Assembly (NCBI RefSeq): GCF_024506435.1
Contig: NZ_JANIET010000002.1
Span: forward strand, 620,001-684,000
Direction: 5' to 3'
DNA length: 64,000 nt
Source of the DNA: Pantoea trifolii
Lineage (GTDB): Bacteria > Pseudomonadota > Gammaproteobacteria > Enterobacterales > Enterobacteriaceae
Positions 16,654 to 28,268 of the stretch are shown here, piece after piece. The notes beneath the pieces were generated by a model. It did no database searches. It worked only from the letters and a program-made list of their open reading frames with translations, and was not told the DNA's origin. The position numbers and the translations under genes were made by a program. Every line of letters begins with the position of its first letter. Within the stretch, counting starts at the first letter, position 1.

Positions 16654-19356
16654 CTACACATACCCCATCATCCGCAGCATCGACTGCGCCTGATTCATCG
16701 CTTCCGCGCGATGCGTCACGCCGAGTTTTTGGTACAGATTGCGAATATGCGTTTTGATAGTGGTGGCCGCAACATCCAGCTCGCCAGCGATCTGATCGTT
16801 GCTGTATCCCGAATAGATCAGCCCCAAAACCTGCCATTCGCGTTGGGTCAGCGGGCTGGTGCGGATCAGCTCCGGCACATCGGGATGATTAATCAGGCGG
16901 CTAACAAAGCCTTCGTCAAAATGGGCAAACTTATGGCGATGATATTTATTAATCTCGCTGAGGATGCGTCTGGCGCGATGGTTATCGAGTTCATCCAGCG
17001 TGTTGAGCTGAATCAGCTGGCGCAATTGCTGCGCCATCGCCTCGCCTTCAATCACAAAATGGCTGACGAAACCGGTGCTGCGCGCCAGTTTCAGCGCTTC
17101 GGTCAGCGCCTGCTGTGCTTCTGCTTTACGCTGGGTTTGCCAGTAAATCTGATTTAACAGCAGTAGATTGCGATTCATGTCGCTCATCAGGTTGAGCGCG
17201 CGGGCATTGTCATTCAACTCATCCAGCACCACTTCGGCCTGGCTCATATTTCCCAGTAAAATCTGCGCGCGCGCCACGTTGCGCCACTGCCCTTGCAGGA
17301 AATGATTATTGGCGAACTCCGGTTTCGCCGTCTGGCGCATCCAGCTGCTGGCGCTTTGGCTGTCGCCGGTCATCTGCCAGAAAATCACCCGCACCTTATC
17401 GGCATTGGCGATCCAGTCGCTGTGCAGCGATCCGTTGTTAAGCAGATTTTCCAGCCGACTCAGGTGACTACGCGCGTTATCGAGATTGCCGCGCGCCAGT
17501 GAACACTGCACCAGCAAACCCAGGCACTGAATCTGCTGCTGTGGCTGATAACCTTTCAGCACTTTTATCCCTTCACGCGCCGCCTGTTCCGCTTCGTCGA
17601 GTCGGCCCCACGCCCATAACAGTTGCGCGCGAATGCGCAGCAGGAATTCATGCATCGGGAACTGTGTCAGATGCTGCTCTTTGACCAATACAAACGCCCG
17701 ATCCTGCATCTCATAAGCGGACTGTAAAAATCCCTGCGCGAACAGAATTTCACTCTGCTGGATTAGGCTCCACAGTGCGTAATTCCACGCTTCTTCGCGA
17801 CGCGCCATCTGCTCGGTCTGACGCATCAGCTTCAGCGAACTGCTGAGCTCGCCTTTGCAATGCATCACTTCGCCCAATACCGAAGTGGCCACAATGCAGC
17901 TGTATTGACGGCTTTCCGGCAGCGCGTCGAGCGCCAGCATCGCCAGCCGCTCGGCTTCCTCGGCGTTACCGTCGTTGATTGAAACCTGCGCCAGCAGCGC
18001 GTTAAATTCGCCGCGCAGCACATCATCAATCTCTTGGCTGCAGGAGTGCTCAAAGCGCGTCAGCAAACTGCTCACTTCAGAAAAACGGTGCTGGCTCTGC
18101 ATCAACCACGCCTGCAACAGCAGCAGTTTTGGATTTTCCAGCAGAATCTCCCACGGCAGCGCCTTGAGTGAATTTTCCAGCAGCGTGAGCTCACTCTGAT
18201 TAAACAGCGTCCAGGCATATTGCAGCAGCACGTCGCGCAGCATTAGCGCATCACCGGCGGCCAGCGCATGATGGATCGCTTCGCCAGGAAAACCGAGGCG
18301 CATCCAGCTTTCAGCCGCCGCGCGATGCAGCGCCGGCAGTTCCGCCGCCAGTTCCCACTGACAGCGCTGACGCAAGAAACTGCCAAACAGCGGATGATAG
18401 CTAAACCACTCGCCCGAGTTATCCATGCGCTGCAAAAACAGGCCCTGACGCTCAATCTCTTCCAGCCGCATCTGCCCTTGCTCTTCACCGGTTACGCAGG
18501 CAATCAGCGTGTCGTTCATCGATCGCAGCAGCGCGCTTTTCAGCAAGAACTGTCGCGTGGCGCTGTCGACGTTATTCAGCACTTCCTCAACCAGATAATC
18601 CGCCAGATGGCTGGCGTTAATGCCGGAAAGGCGGCGCGCGGAATCCTGGGCGGAACTGGCGCCTTGACGCGTCGAGAGCGCGATCAGTTGTAATGCCGTC
18701 GCCCAACCCGCCACGTCATCACACAAACGCCCGCTCTCTTCCGATTCCAGCGGGGTCGTCAGGCGGCAATCAAAAAACTGTTTGGCTTCGTGATGGGTAA
18801 ACGCCAGTTGCTGGCTGCCCAATTCAATCAGCTGTTCACGCACGCGCAGGTTGGCAATGCCGAGCTGCGGCAAATTACGCGACAGCAAAATCAGCGTCAC
18901 ATTTTCCGGCTGGTTACGGAGAAAGAAGCGCATAGCGTCATGAATCGCGGGATTGGTGATGTGATGGTAATCATCAATGATCAGCCAAATCGGTTGCTGC
19001 AACGCCGCCAGCTCACTGAACAACTGGGTGAACAGCGCATTCAGATTGATGTACTGCCGTTTCTGCGCAAGTGCTTCGCTGGAGGCGCAGCCGCCCTGTG
19101 TGGCCTGCTGCAGGGCGGCAATTAAGTAATCGACGAAGCGTTCAGGTTGATTGTCGCCCTCATCCAGTGAATACCAGCCCAGATTGGCTTTCCCCGCCGC
19201 CCATTGTGAGATCAGCGTGGTTTTGCCGTATCCCGCCGGACTGGTCACCAATACCAACCGGTAATTGCCCGCCGCGCCCAATTTTTGCATCAGGCGCTCG
19301 CGCGCAACGGTGTTCTCCAGGCGGACAGGTCGGCTAAGTTTGGAGGGTATTAACAT
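16654..19356 (-). CDS. malT: MalT, ATP- and maltotriose-dependent activator of the maltose regulon
   Basis: A STAND-type transcription activator of 900 residues, the normal length. DT1 holds the Walker A loop [14 protein letters not shown] (around 40) and the Walker [10 protein letters not shown] (near 130). The winged-helix and superhelical sensor repeats fill about 250-800, where maltotriose binds. The C-terminal LuxR-type helix-turn-helix is [14 protein letters not shown] through [16 protein letters not shown]. In E. coli MalT binds asymmetric GGATGA-type boxes as an oligomer and is antagonised by MalK, MalY and Aes. It is divergent from malPQ, as in E. coli. The gene ends six bases from a palindromic repeat. 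Confidence 0.97.
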   Translation of the reverse strand: MLIPSKLSRPVRLENTVARERLMQKLGAAGNYRLVLVTSPAGYGKTTLISQWAAGKANLGWYSLDEGDNQPERFVDYLIAALQQATQGGCASSEALAQKRQYINLNALFTQLFSELAALQQPIWLIIDDYHHITNPAIHDAMRFFLRNQPENVTLILLSRNLPQLGIANLRVREQLIELGSQQLAFTHHEAKQFFDCRLTTPLESEESGRLCDDVAGWATALQLIALSTRQGASSAQDSARRLSGINASHLADYLVEEVLNNVDSATRQFLLKSALLRSMNDTLIACVTGEEQGQMRLEEIERQGLFLQRMDNSGEWFSYHPLFGSFLRQRCQWELAAELPALHRAAAESWMRLGFPGEAIHHALAAGDALMLRDVLLQYAWTLFNQSELTLLENSLKALPWEILLENPKLLLLQAWLMQSQHRFSEVSSLLTRFEHSCSQEIDDVLRGEFNALLAQVSINDGNAEEAERLAMLALDALPESRQYSCIVATSVLGEVMHCKGELSSSLKLMRQTEQMARREEAWNYALWSLIQQSEILFAQGFLQSAYEMQDRAFVLVKEQHLTQFPMHEFLLRIRAQLLWAWGRLDEAEQAAREGIKVLKGYQPQQQIQCLGLLVQCSLARGNLDNARSHLSRLENLLNNGSLHSDWIANADKVRVIFWQMTGDSQSASSWMRQTAKPEFANNHFLQGQWRNVARAQILLGNMSQAEVVLDELNDNARALNLMSDMNRNLLLLNQIYWQTQRKAEAQQALTEALKLARSTGFVSHFVIEGEAMAQQLRQLIQLNTLDELDNHRARRILSEINKYHRHKFAHFDEGFVSRLINHPDVPELIRTSPLTQREWQVLGLIYSGYSNDQIAGELDVAATTIKTHIRNLYQKLGVTHRAEAMNQAQSMLRMMGYV

Positions 19357-19440
19357 CGGTAAACGCTTCTCCCTAAACGTGGCGCATCATTATTTTACGC
19401 TTCGTAATTAATAGTCACATACGTTCAGACATTCATTTAA

Positions 19441-19492
19441 CTAATGCAAGCGAACCCATTAAGCAGTCTTAACAAAAGCGACGGTTATCACA
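19441..19492 (-). promoter_or_regulatory. Predicted malT promoter with CRP-like site
   Basis: TGTGATAACCGTCGCT (minus strand, 19492-19477) is a CRP half-site with a weak partner. It lies 43 bases before TTGCATTAG (19449-19441). As I remember it, the E. coli malT promoter has the same distance, and also shares the stretch ATTAATTACGAAGCG found further downstream here. The conserved layout suggests cAMP-CRP control of malT. Confidence 0.5.
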
Positions 19493-19521
19493 TTCCTGTC
19501 ACACTTTAAGATTTCCCTCAG

Positions 19522-19571
19522 CCTCTCCTCCCCGCTCATCCTCCCCGCTGAATTTGGTGCAGGAGGAGGAG
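19522..19571. promoter_or_regulatory. MalT box cluster of the malPQ promoter
   Basis: Three GGAGGA/GGATGA-type MalT cores occur. GGGGAGGATGAG and GGGGAGGAGAGG lie on the minus strand within 19522-19545, and AGGAGGAGGAG lies on the plus strand at 19561-19571. They are 60-110 bases before malP, as expected for a MalT-activated promoter. Core sequence knowledge is from E. coli; sites were found by eye. Confidence 0.7.
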
Positions 19572-19630
19572 CGCGTAATGGCTGACGCGCAGAATGAAGC
19601 ACATTCACCTCCGCCCCTACAGGACTGATT

Positions 19631-22024
19631 ATGAAATTTGATTGCACCCGTTTTAAACACGCGCTAACCCGCCAATGGCGACGTTTTGGTCTGCACGATG
19701 CGCAAGAGATGACGCCGAATCAATGGTGGCAGGCGCTGAGTGGCGCACTCGCCGACATGTTGGCGGAGATGCCTGCGCCACCATCCGCCACGCCGCTGCG
19801 CCACGTTAACTACATCTCGATGGAGTTTTTGATTGGTCGTCTGACCGGTAACAATCTGCTCAACCTTGGCTGGTATGATGAGGTCAACGCGGCGCTGGCC
19901 GAGTGGAATATCACGCTAAGCGACGTGGAAGCGTGTGAAACTGATCCAGCGCTGGGCAACGGTGGTTTGGGTCGGCTCGCCGCCTGTTTTCTCGATTCAA
20001 TGGCGACGGTTGGACAACCCGCTACCGGCTACGGACTCAATTATCAATATGGTCTTTTCCGCCAACACTTCGTTGATGGCGCACAGCAGGAGATGCCAGA
20101 TAACTGGCAGCGCGATAGCTATCCGTGGTTTAACCACAACGCGGCGCTAACCGTGCCGGTGCATCTCGGCGGCAAAGTCATCACGCAGAATAGCGTTGTG
20201 CGCTGGGAACCGGCGGTGCAAATTCTCGGCGAAGCCTGGGATCTGCCGGTGGTGGGTTATCAGAATGGTGTTACTCAACCGCTGCGTCTGTGGCAGGCGA
20301 AACATGCGCAGCCGTTTAATCTGCAGCGCTTCAATAACGGGGATTTCCTGCGCGCCGAGCAGCCGGGCATTGAGGCCGAAAAACTCACTAAAGTGCTCTA
20401 CCCCAACGACCATCACGACAACGGCAAAAAGCTGCGCCTGATGCAGCAATATTTCCAATGCGCCTGTTCACTGGCGGACATTCTGCGCCGTCACCAGCGC
20501 GCCGGGCGCAGCATTGCCAGCTTGCCGGATTATGAGGTGATTCAGCTTAACGATACCCATCCCACGCTGGCGATCCCCGAGCTGATGCGTCTGCTGCTGG
20601 ATGAACACGCGCTAAGCTGGGACGAGGCGTGGCACATCACCCAGCGCACCTTTGCCTATACCAATCACACTTTAATGCCTGAAGCGCTGGAGTGCTGGGA
20701 TGTGCGCATGGTGCGCGCGCTGCTGCCGCGCCATATGCTGATTATCACCCAACTCAATGCGCAGCTGAAGAAGCAGGTTGAAGCGCACTGGCCGGGCGAT
20801 GACGCGACCTGGGCGAAACTGGCGCTGGTACACAATAATCAGCTGCGTATGGCCAATCTCTGCGTCACCAGCGGCTTTGCGGTGAACGGTGTGGCAGCGC
20901 TGCACTCGCAGCTGGTGGTGAAAGATCTGTTCCCGGAATATCACGCGCTGTGGCCGGAGAAATTCCATAACGTCACCAACGGCATCACGCCGCGCCGCTG
21001 GATTAATCAGTGCAATCCGGCGTTGGCGGTGTTGATCACTAAAACTCTCGATCAGCCGTGGCTTACCGATCTCGATCAGCTGAAAGCGTTAGAAACCTAC
21101 GCCGATCACGCCGCATTCCAGGCGCAGTATCGCGCCATCAAACAGCAGAACAAGGTGGCGCTGACGCAATGGATCGCTGAACGCACCGGCATCAAGGTGA
21201 ATCCTGAGGCGATGTTTGATGTGCAGATTAAGCGTCTGCACGAGTACAAGCGTCAGCATCTGGCGCTGCTGCACATTATCGCGCTGTGGCAAACGCTGGT
21301 GAGCGATCCGCAGGCCAACCTGACGCCGCGCGTGGTGCTGTTTGGTGCCAAGGCCGCGCCGGGATATGTGCTGGCCAAGAACATCATCTACGCGATTAAT
21401 AAAGTCGCAGCCACCATCAACAACGATCCGCGCATTGGCGATCGCCTGAAAGTGGTGTTTGTGCCTGATTACAACGTTTCGGTTGCCGAACGGCTGATTC
21501 CGGCAGCGGATCTGTCCGAGCAGATTTCTACCGCCGGCAAAGAGGCATCCGGCACCGGCAACATGAAGTTGGCGCTGAACGGTGCCTTAACCATCGGCAC
21601 GCTGGATGGCGCTAATGTGGAGATCGCCGAGCAGGTCGGGTCCGATAATATCTTTATCTTTGGTCACACCGTCGATCAGGTCAGCGCGTTGAAAGCGGAA
21701 GGCTACTCGCCTGACGCATGGCGCAAAAAAGATGCGCAGCTGGATCGGGTATTGAAAGCGTTAGAAGACGGCACCTTTAGCGACGGCGACGTCACCGCGT
21801 TCGAGCCGCTGCTGCACAGCCTGAGCGCTAAAGGTGGCGATCCTTATCTGGTGCTGGCCGATTTTCGTCACTACCTCAACGCGCAGGCGCAGGCTGAAAC
21901 CTTGTGGGCCGATCAACACGGCTGGACGCGCGCCGCCATTCTCAATACCGCGCGCTGCGGCATGTTCAGCGCCGACCGCGCCATCCGCGACTATCAGCAA
22001 CGCATCTGGCAGGCCGCACGATGA
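19631..22024 (+). CDS. malP: Maltodextrin phosphorylase MalP
   Basis: Glycogen/starch phosphorylase family, 797 residues, the same length as E. coli MalP. It cuts maltodextrins with phosphate to glucose-1-phosphate in the cytoplasm. The substrate-binding [16 protein letters not shown] lies near residue 110, and the pyridoxal phosphate lysine lies in [19 protein letters not shown] near 640. [11 protein letters not shown] follows. AGGA is placed nine bases before the ATG. It sits downstream of MalT boxes and is translationally coupled to malQ (ATGA overlap). Its substrate comes from MalQ and from MalEFGK2 uptake. Confidence 0.97.
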   Translation: MKFDCTRFKHALTRQWRRFGLHDAQEMTPNQWWQALSGALADMLAEMPAPPSATPLRHVNYISMEFLIGRLTGNNLLNLGWYDEVNAALAEWNITLSDVEACETDPALGNGGLGRLAACFLDSMATVGQPATGYGLNYQYGLFRQHFVDGAQQEMPDNWQRDSYPWFNHNAALTVPVHLGGKVITQNSVVRWEPAVQILGEAWDLPVVGYQNGVTQPLRLWQAKHAQPFNLQRFNNGDFLRAEQPGIEAEKLTKVLYPNDHHDNGKKLRLMQQYFQCACSLADILRRHQRAGRSIASLPDYEVIQLNDTHPTLAIPELMRLLLDEHALSWDEAWHITQRTFAYTNHTLMPEALECWDVRMVRALLPRHMLIITQLNAQLKKQVEAHWPGDDATWAKLALVHNNQLRMANLCVTSGFAVNGVAALHSQLVVKDLFPEYHALWPEKFHNVTNGITPRRWINQCNPALAVLITKTLDQPWLTDLDQLKALETYADHAAFQAQYRAIKQQNKVALTQWIAERTGIKVNPEAMFDVQIKRLHEYKRQHLALLHIIALWQTLVSDPQANLTPRVVLFGAKAAPGYVLAKNIIYAINKVAATINNDPRIGDRLKVVFVPDYNVSVAERLIPAADLSEQISTAGKEASGTGNMKLALNGALTIGTLDGANVEIAEQVGSDNIFIFGHTVDQVSALKAEGYSPDAWRKKDAQLDRVLKALEDGTFSDGDVTAFEPLLHSLSAKGGDPYLVLADFRHYLNAQAQAETLWADQHGWTRAAILNTARCGMFSADRAIRDYQQRIWQAAR

Positions 22025-24063
22025 ACAGCACTATCACACCAACCGCCGAAATCGCCAGCGAATACATCGACGCTCACGGTCAGCTGCAATCGGTCTCTGC
22101 CGTTACCCGCCAGCGTTTGCTGGCGGCGATGCATCCCGCGAAACCGCACGCTTCGCCGCTGCCGCCGGTGCTGATCGTGCAGGGAGAACACGCGGAGATT
22201 GTGCTGCCTGCGCCCGGCATAGCAGGCAAGTGGCAGCTGATCGCGGAACAGGGCGAAAGCTGGTACGGGCACGGTATCGCCAACCAGCCGATCGTTTTAC
22301 CCGCGCTGTCTTTGGGTTATCACCAGCTTAGCTTTACCGCGCATCAGCAAGTGTTTCACTGCCGGATTATTGTCGCGCCGGTTCGCTGTTACGAGCCGCC
22401 AGCCATCCAGCAAGGGCAATCGTTGTGGGGCGCCTGCATTCAGCTTTATACGCTGCGATCGGCATCCAACTGGGGAATCGGCGACTTCAGCGACTTAAAG
22501 CAGATGCTGGTCGAGGTCGCGCAACGCGGCGGTGCATGCATTGGGCTGAACCCGCTGCATGCGCTGTTCCCGGCGACGCCGGAAAGCGCCAGTCCGTACA
22601 GCCCGTCGTCGCGGCGCTGGCTCAATATGCTGTATATCGACGTCGCCGCCGTTGAGGATTTTACGCTGAGCGACGATGCGCAGCGCTGGTGGCAAGCCGC
22701 CAGCACGCAGCTGGCGTTACAGGCGGCGCGGGATGCTGAGTGGGTCGATTACTCAGCGGTTACCCGATTGAAACTCGAGGCGTTGCGCCTCGCCTGGCAG
22801 CAGTTCAGAAAGCGCGGCGCGGACGATGATCTGGTTATCGCCTTTGAACATTTCATGCAGCAAGGCGGTGAAAGTTTGCTGCATCAGGGCGTTTTCGATG
22901 CCCTGCACGCCGCGCAGATCGCTGAGGATCCTCAGCGCTACGACTGGACAACCTGGCCTGCGGCATTGCAGTCGCCCGACAGCGCAGCGGTGCGCGCATT
23001 CCGCATCGAACACACCTATGAAGTGCGCTTTTATCTGTGGCTGCAATGGCTGGCCGCGCGCCAGCTCGCTGACTGCTGGGCGGTGTGCCAGCAGCAGGCG
23101 ATGCCGATTGGCTTATATCGCGATTTGGCGGTGGGCGTGGCGCAGGGCGGCGCGGAAACCTGGAGCGATCGCGAGCTTTACTGCTTACAGGCCAGCGTCG
23201 GCGCGCCGCCGGACATTCTCGGCCCGCTGGGCCAGAACTGGGGATTGCCGCCGATGGATCCACAAATTATGCAGGCGCGCGCCTACCAGCCGTGGATTGA
23301 TCTGCTGCGCGCCAACATGCACGACTGCGGCGCATTGCGTATCGATCACGTGATGGCGCTGTTGCGATTGTGGTGGATCCCGCAGGGCGAAAGCGCGGCG
23401 GAAGGTGCTTATGTTCATTATCCCATCGACGATCTGCTGGCGATTCTGGCGCTGGAGAGTCAGCGTTATCACTGCATGGTGATTGGCGAGGATTTGGGGA
23501 CGGTGCCGGAGAAGATTATCGGCAAGCTGCAGCAGGCGGGCGTCTACTCCTACAAAGTGCTCTATTTTGAGCAGACGTCCAAAGTGGCCTTCCGCGCCCC
23601 TGCCCGCTGGCCACGTCAGGCGATGGCGGTCGCCACCACCCACGATATGCCAACCCTGCGCGGCTGGTGGCAAAGCGACGATTTACGGCTGGGCAGCGAG
23701 TTGAGGCTGTATCCCGATAAGCAGATTCTTGCCGGGCTGAACAAGTCGCGTTTGGCTGCACGACGCGCGCTGTTTAAGAGCCTGCAACGCAGCAATTGCT
23801 TGCCCGAACAGGCCGAACCGCAGGTGATGGATCGGGCGTTAAGTGCCGCGATGCAGCGTTATCTGGCGGACAGCAACAGCGCGCTGCTGGGCTTGCAACC
23901 CGAAGAGTGGCTGAATATGGCTTCACCGGTGAATATCCCCGGCACCACCAGCCAATATCCCAACTGGCGCCGCAAACTCAGCGCCTCGCTGGAGGAGATG
24001 TTTGAAGATCCGCAGATTAATGCGTTGCTGGCGGATATCGATCAACGGAGGCGTAATGCTTAG
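22021..24063 (+). CDS. malQ: 4-alpha-glucanotransferase MalQ (amylomaltase)
   Basis: GH77 disproportionating enzyme, 680 residues (E. coli about 694). It moves glucan units between maltodextrins, releasing glucose and lengthening chains for MalP. Motifs: [13 protein letters not shown] near 155, [14 protein letters not shown] around 440 (catalytic Asp), [10 protein letters not shown] near 485 (acid/base Glu) and [13 protein letters not shown] near 540. The start is the ATG overlapping the malP stop as ATGA. An upstream in-frame start at 21904 lies inside malP and has no family support. The N-terminal ~140 residues are the enterobacterial extra domain. Confidence 0.96.
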   Translation: MNSTITPTAEIASEYIDAHGQLQSVSAVTRQRLLAAMHPAKPHASPLPPVLIVQGEHAEIVLPAPGIAGKWQLIAEQGESWYGHGIANQPIVLPALSLGYHQLSFTAHQQVFHCRIIVAPVRCYEPPAIQQGQSLWGACIQLYTLRSASNWGIGDFSDLKQMLVEVAQRGGACIGLNPLHALFPATPESASPYSPSSRRWLNMLYIDVAAVEDFTLSDDAQRWWQAASTQLALQAARDAEWVDYSAVTRLKLEALRLAWQQFRKRGADDDLVIAFEHFMQQGGESLLHQGVFDALHAAQIAEDPQRYDWTTWPAALQSPDSAAVRAFRIEHTYEVRFYLWLQWLAARQLADCWAVCQQQAMPIGLYRDLAVGVAQGGAETWSDRELYCLQASVGAPPDILGPLGQNWGLPPMDPQIMQARAYQPWIDLLRANMHDCGALRIDHVMALLRLWWIPQGESAAEGAYVHYPIDDLLAILALESQRYHCMVIGEDLGTVPEKIIGKLQQAGVYSYKVLYFEQTSKVAFRAPARWPRQAMAVATTHDMPTLRGWWQSDDLRLGSELRLYPDKQILAGLNKSRLAARRALFKSLQRSNCLPEQAEPQVMDRALSAAMQRYLADSNSALLGLQPEEWLNMASPVNIPGTTSQYPNWRRKLSASLEEMFEDPQINALLADIDQRRRNA

Positions 24064-24158
24064 TCGCTATTGGTTGCCTTGCATGGTTGCAGGCCGGGGT
24101 CACTTTCGGTCCGGCAGATAAGCTTAAGTGCGTGTAGTTAAATGGGCACATTGCTCCC

Positions 24159-24367
24159 GGCACTGGCGTATCTGCTTCGGCATAAGGGCTATCCGCAGCG
24201 CTGAGGCTTTTACGTTGGGCCAGGAGACTCACGCATGGATGCGTGAGGCAGTTCGGGGCCGGCTAGGAAGGCCGATCCCCGAACGGTCCGTCGGCACAAC
24301 GTGAAAGCCGAAGGCACCGCGCTAGCGGCGCGAGGACGGCCCGTGACGAAACAGATACGCTCGTGCC
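24159..24367 (+). ncRNA. Candidate structured RNA or palindromic repeat between malQ and malM
   Basis: A 209-base multibranched fold can be drawn by eye. The closing stem is GGCAC (24159-24163) plus GCGTATCTG (24166-24174), pairing with CAGATACGC (24352-24360) and GTGCC (24363-24367). An internal 13-bp helix pairs GGCTTTTACGTTG (24205-24217) with CAACGTGAAAGCC (24297-24309). Hairpin CTCACGCA/TGCGTGAG lies at 24228-24247, hairpin TTCGGGG/CCCCGAA at 24252-24283, and a GCGC stem near 24320. The one imperfect pair in the 13-bp helix is a U-G wobble on the plus strand but C-A on the minus strand, favouring plus-strand RNA. It has no coding potential. It could be a malPQ 3' UTR element, a small RNA or a MITE-like repeat. 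Confidence 0.5.
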
Positions 24368-24373
24368 CACACC

Positions 24374-24400
24374 AATAAAAAAGGTGCGCCGAAGCGCACC
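24374..24400 (-). terminator. Rho-independent terminator of malK-lamB-malM
   Basis: On the minus strand the stem GGTGCGC/GCGCACC with a TTCG tetraloop is followed by TTTTTTATT. It lies 31 bases after the malM stop. Confidence 0.88.
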
Positions 24401-24431
24401 AGATGGGACAAATCAGCACTGCCGGGGCGGT

Positions 24432-25355
24432 TTACCCCTTGCCTTTAACACTGCTGATAAACACGTGTCTGGCGGAGGTGGAACCTAAACGCTCGGCCTC
24501 ATCCAGCAGCTTCAACGCCTTATCGATATTGCCCTTCTCAACCGCTTCACGGATGTTCTGATTAAAGTAACCTTCGGTATCCGTCATGATCGGTTTAGGT
24601 TTTGCATCCGAAACCGGGGCAGCACGATAAGTCGCAGGCGCAACCGGCTGCGTATTACCGACGGTTACCGGCGCAGGACCGGATGATCCAAACAGCGGCC
24701 CAACCAGAACTGATGAACCTGAGCTGGTTTTCACTTTGAGTTTCAACGTGCCATCGCGGCTGTGCTGGGCAATTGGGTCGGGAATATCCGGCACCGCATT
24801 GCCGGTGCCGCGTGCGTAGGCTTTAGCTGGATCGAGTAAGGTGGTGGTTTCGGTCAAATCCTTCTCGGTAGTGAACACCAGCAGATAGATCTTTTGCTGA
24901 CCCAGCGCCGGCGTCAGTTTCATTACACCCTCCAGCCGATCCGCCGCCATCACGCCCGACTGCTGATAGGTGAAAAAGCGCGCCGGGAACCAGGCTGCTG
25001 GACGCATGTTCTCATCCAGCACCAGCACATTCGGCGCAAATACCTGATTTTGTTTTACTTCACTGCTCAGCGTAATGGTGAGTTCACCGATATTAGCTGG
25101 CAAGCTATAGGCCGCCACCGAACCCGTCACGCCCGCGGCGTTCAGGTTGGCATGGTTTTCACTCAGCGCGGTGACCTGCGTGCGGGAGGTATCTACCGGC
25201 AACCAGCTCAGCGTTTGCAGGCTGGCGGCGGGGAAAGTGGGTGCGGCAGAGAGATCCTGTGGCACCAGATTGACATCCGCAAGCGCCGGTAAACTTTGAC
25301 CGGCGAGCAACGCGGCGCTCAGGCAGAGCGCAAAAACCGTTTTTTTCATTCTCAT
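24432..25355 (-). CDS. malM: MalM, periplasmic protein of the maltose operon
   Basis: 307 residues (E. coli 306). The signal peptide ends SLPALA (about residue 26). The mature N-terminal part carries the LSWLPVDTSRTQ region. A low-complexity SSGSS/PAPVTVG linker sits near 215-240. The C-terminal helical part is FNQNIREAVEKGNIDKALKLLDEAERLGS. MalM is periplasmic and of uncertain biochemical role; in E. coli it has been linked to LamB. It is the third gene of the malK-lamB-malM operon. GAGG seven bases upstream supports the start at 25355 rather than the internal ATG two codons later. A terminator follows. Confidence 0.95.
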   Translation of the reverse strand: MRMKKTVFALCLSAALLAGQSLPALADVNLVPQDLSAAPTFPAASLQTLSWLPVDTSRTQVTALSENHANLNAAGVTGSVAAYSLPANIGELTITLSSEVKQNQVFAPNVLVLDENMRPAAWFPARFFTYQQSGVMAADRLEGVMKLTPALGQQKIYLLVFTTEKDLTETTTLLDPAKAYARGTGNAVPDIPDPIAQHSRDGTLKLKVKTSSGSSVLVGPLFGSSGPAPVTVGNTQPVAPATYRAAPVSDAKPKPIMTDTEGYFNQNIREAVEKGNIDKALKLLDEAERLGSTSARHVFISSVKGKG

Positions 25356-25382
25356 TGTATAACCTCAAAAAACTGTCAGGCG

Positions 25383-25411
25383 GCGGCGCGAACCAGGCAA
25401 TGGCGCGCCGC
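25383..25411 (-). repeat. Intercistronic hairpin lamB-malM
   Basis: A perfect 8-bp stem, GCGGCGCG (25383-25390) with CGCGCCGC (25404-25411), in the 97-base lamB-malM gap. It has no T-run. It may protect the 3' end of lamB mRNA or lower malM expression relative to lamB. Confidence 0.55.
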
Positions 25412-25452
25412 GCCGAAAAGAGAGGGTCTCAGTTAAGCCACAAGCGGGAGCA

Positions 25453-26757
<1,305 letters not shown>

Positions 26758-26795
26758 CTATCTCCTGAGGTCATTGCTTTTATTGTTTTGCAGGG

Positions 26796-27905
26796 CTAAA
26801 CACCGGGTTCCTGATGCAGCCTGCGACAGGCGCTGCCATCTTCACGGAAAAGATGGCAACGCTCCGGCGGCAGGCCGATGCCCATCAGGGCGCCCTCTTC
26901 TACCAGCACGACGTCCTCCTGGCGATAAACCAGGCTTTGACGAATAGCGGGAATCTGGATATGAATTTGCGTTTCGTGTCCCAGCTGCTCGACCACCGTC
27001 ACCTCGCCCTCGAGGGTGACGTCAGCGATATCGCTGGAGAGCAGATGCTCGGGACGAATGCCTAACGACATGTTGCTGCCCACCTGCACACCGGCGCTGT
27101 CGACCGGTAGCCACACCAGTTGGGTGTTGGGTAGGCGCACCTGCACCTGATCGATGGCGGTGGCGGTGACTTTTACCGGTAAGAAATTCATGCGCGGTGA
27201 GCCGATAAAACCGGCGACGAAACGATTGGCGGGATAGTGATACAGCTCGAGTGGCTTGCCGACCTGGGCAACGTGGCCGCCATCCAGCACCACGATCTTG
27301 TCCGCTAGCGTCATCGCTTCGGTCTGATCGTGGGTGACGTAAATCATGGTGCGCTTCAAGCGCTTATGCAGACGTGAAATCTCAATACGCATCTGCACAC
27401 GCAACGCCGCATCGAGGTTGGAAAGCGGCTCATCGAGTAAAAACACGCGCGGTTCCGCCACCAGCGTACGGCCAATCGCTACGCGCTGACGCTGCCCGCC
27501 CGACAGCGCTTTCGGACGGCGCTCCAGCAGATGTGCCAGCTGCAGCACTTCCGCTACCTGATTGACGCGCTGCTGGATCTCCGCTTTGCGCGTGCCCGCC
27601 AGTTTCAGGCCGAACGACATGTTCTCGGCCACCGAAAGATGGGGATACAGCGCGTAGGACTGAAACACCATGCCGATGCCGCGCTCGGCGGGCGGCACCT
27701 CATTCATGCGTTTGTCGCCAATAAACAGATCGCCGCTGGTGATGGTTTCCAGTCCGGCAATCATGCGCAGCAGCGTCGATTTGCCGCAGCCTGAAGGTCC
27801 GACAAAAACCACGAACTCTCCTTCGGCGATCTCAAGGCTGATGTTTTTCGACACCTCAGTTTCGCCCCATACCTTGGAGACACTGCGCAACGTAACGCTC
27901 GACAT
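26796..27905 (-). CDS. malK: MalK, ATPase of the maltose ABC transporter
   Basis: 369 residues (E. coli 371). Walker A is GPSGCGKST (about 36-44), the Q-loop is [10 protein letters not shown], the signature [14 protein letters not shown] and Walker [14 protein letters not shown], with the switch His in [10 protein letters not shown]. The C-terminal TOBE regulatory domain (from about 240) includes GIRPEHL. In E. coli this domain binds EIIA-Glc and MalT, giving inducer exclusion and repression. As a dimer it powers MalFG. AGAGGA is seven bases before the ATG. First gene of the malK-lamB-malM operon, divergent from malEFG. Confidence 0.97.
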   Translation of the reverse strand: MSSVTLRSVSKVWGETEVSKNISLEIAEGEFVVFVGPSGCGKSTLLRMIAGLETITSGDLFIGDKRMNEVPPAERGIGMVFQSYALYPHLSVAENMSFGLKLAGTRKAEIQQRVNQVAEVLQLAHLLERRPKALSGGQRQRVAIGRTLVAEPRVFLLDEPLSNLDAALRVQMRIEISRLHKRLKRTMIYVTHDQTEAMTLADKIVVLDGGHVAQVGKPLELYHYPANRFVAGFIGSPRMNFLPVKVTATAIDQVQVRLPNTQLVWLPVDSAGVQVGSNMSLGIRPEHLLSSDIADVTLEGEVTVVEQLGHETQIHIQIPAIRQSLVYRQEDVVLVEEGALMGIGLPPERCHLFREDGSACRRLHQEPGV

Positions 27906-27990
27906 GATGCTTTCCTCTCAGCTTGCTATTCCTTGTCCGCAAATCGGCGGACAGACCCCGGCGACCACTATGAGCAAGGAGATAACCGCT

Positions 27991-28042
27991 GACATCCTCC
28001 ACCGCAGCGCGTCAGCGTGGGGGAGGAGACGGGAGGAGGAGA
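27991..28042. promoter_or_regulatory. MalT boxes, malK-proximal group
   Basis: GGAGGATG (minus strand, 27991-28000), GGGGGAGGAGAC (28019-28030) and GGGAGGAGGAGA (28031-28042) are MalT-box-like. They lie in the 363-base divergent region between malK and malE, which is otherwise non-coding. Confidence 0.65.
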
Positions 28043-28084
28043 TCGTGCAGACGCGTCTGATAAAACGCGGCAGGCAACCATTTT

Positions 28085-28164
28085 TGTGAGCTATGACGCA
28101 GAGCAGAGCGACGATTGTGTGCGCCAGTCCGTGATAACCGGGTGGTTTTGCAACACAGATCACA
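28085..28164. promoter_or_regulatory. Two CRP-like sites between malK and malE
   Basis: TGTGAGCTATGACGCA (28085-28100) and TGCAACACAGATCACA (28149-28164) resemble TGTGA-N6-TCACA at eight and nine of ten positions. They lie between the two groups of MalT boxes, the same arrangement known for the E. coli malK/malE control region. Confidence 0.6.
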
Positions 28165-28190
28165 TCAGGCGTCAGGCAGGCGTAGAAGCA

Positions 28191-28201
28191 GGGAGGATGA
28201 G
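28191..28201 (+). promoter_or_regulatory. MalT box next to the malE promoter
   Basis: GGGAGGATGAG contains the full GGATGA core in the direction of malE, 68 bases before the start codon. It is the likely promoter-proximal MalT site. Confidence 0.65.
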
Positions 28202-28268
28202 AAGCGGCGGCAGATACTCACAATGTGGCAGGTAAAACGATTTCCGTTTCCGCTAACAGGATGGAGTT

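Noticed and set aside
21904-22020. N-terminal extension of malQ
   Set aside because: It lies inside malP in another frame. The ATG at 22021 overlaps the malP stop in the usual ATGA form and gives the family length.
24093-24116. GCCGG/CCGGC stem just after malQ as a terminator
   Set aside because: The loop is 13 bases and no T-run follows. It may belong to the larger structured region, but support is weak.
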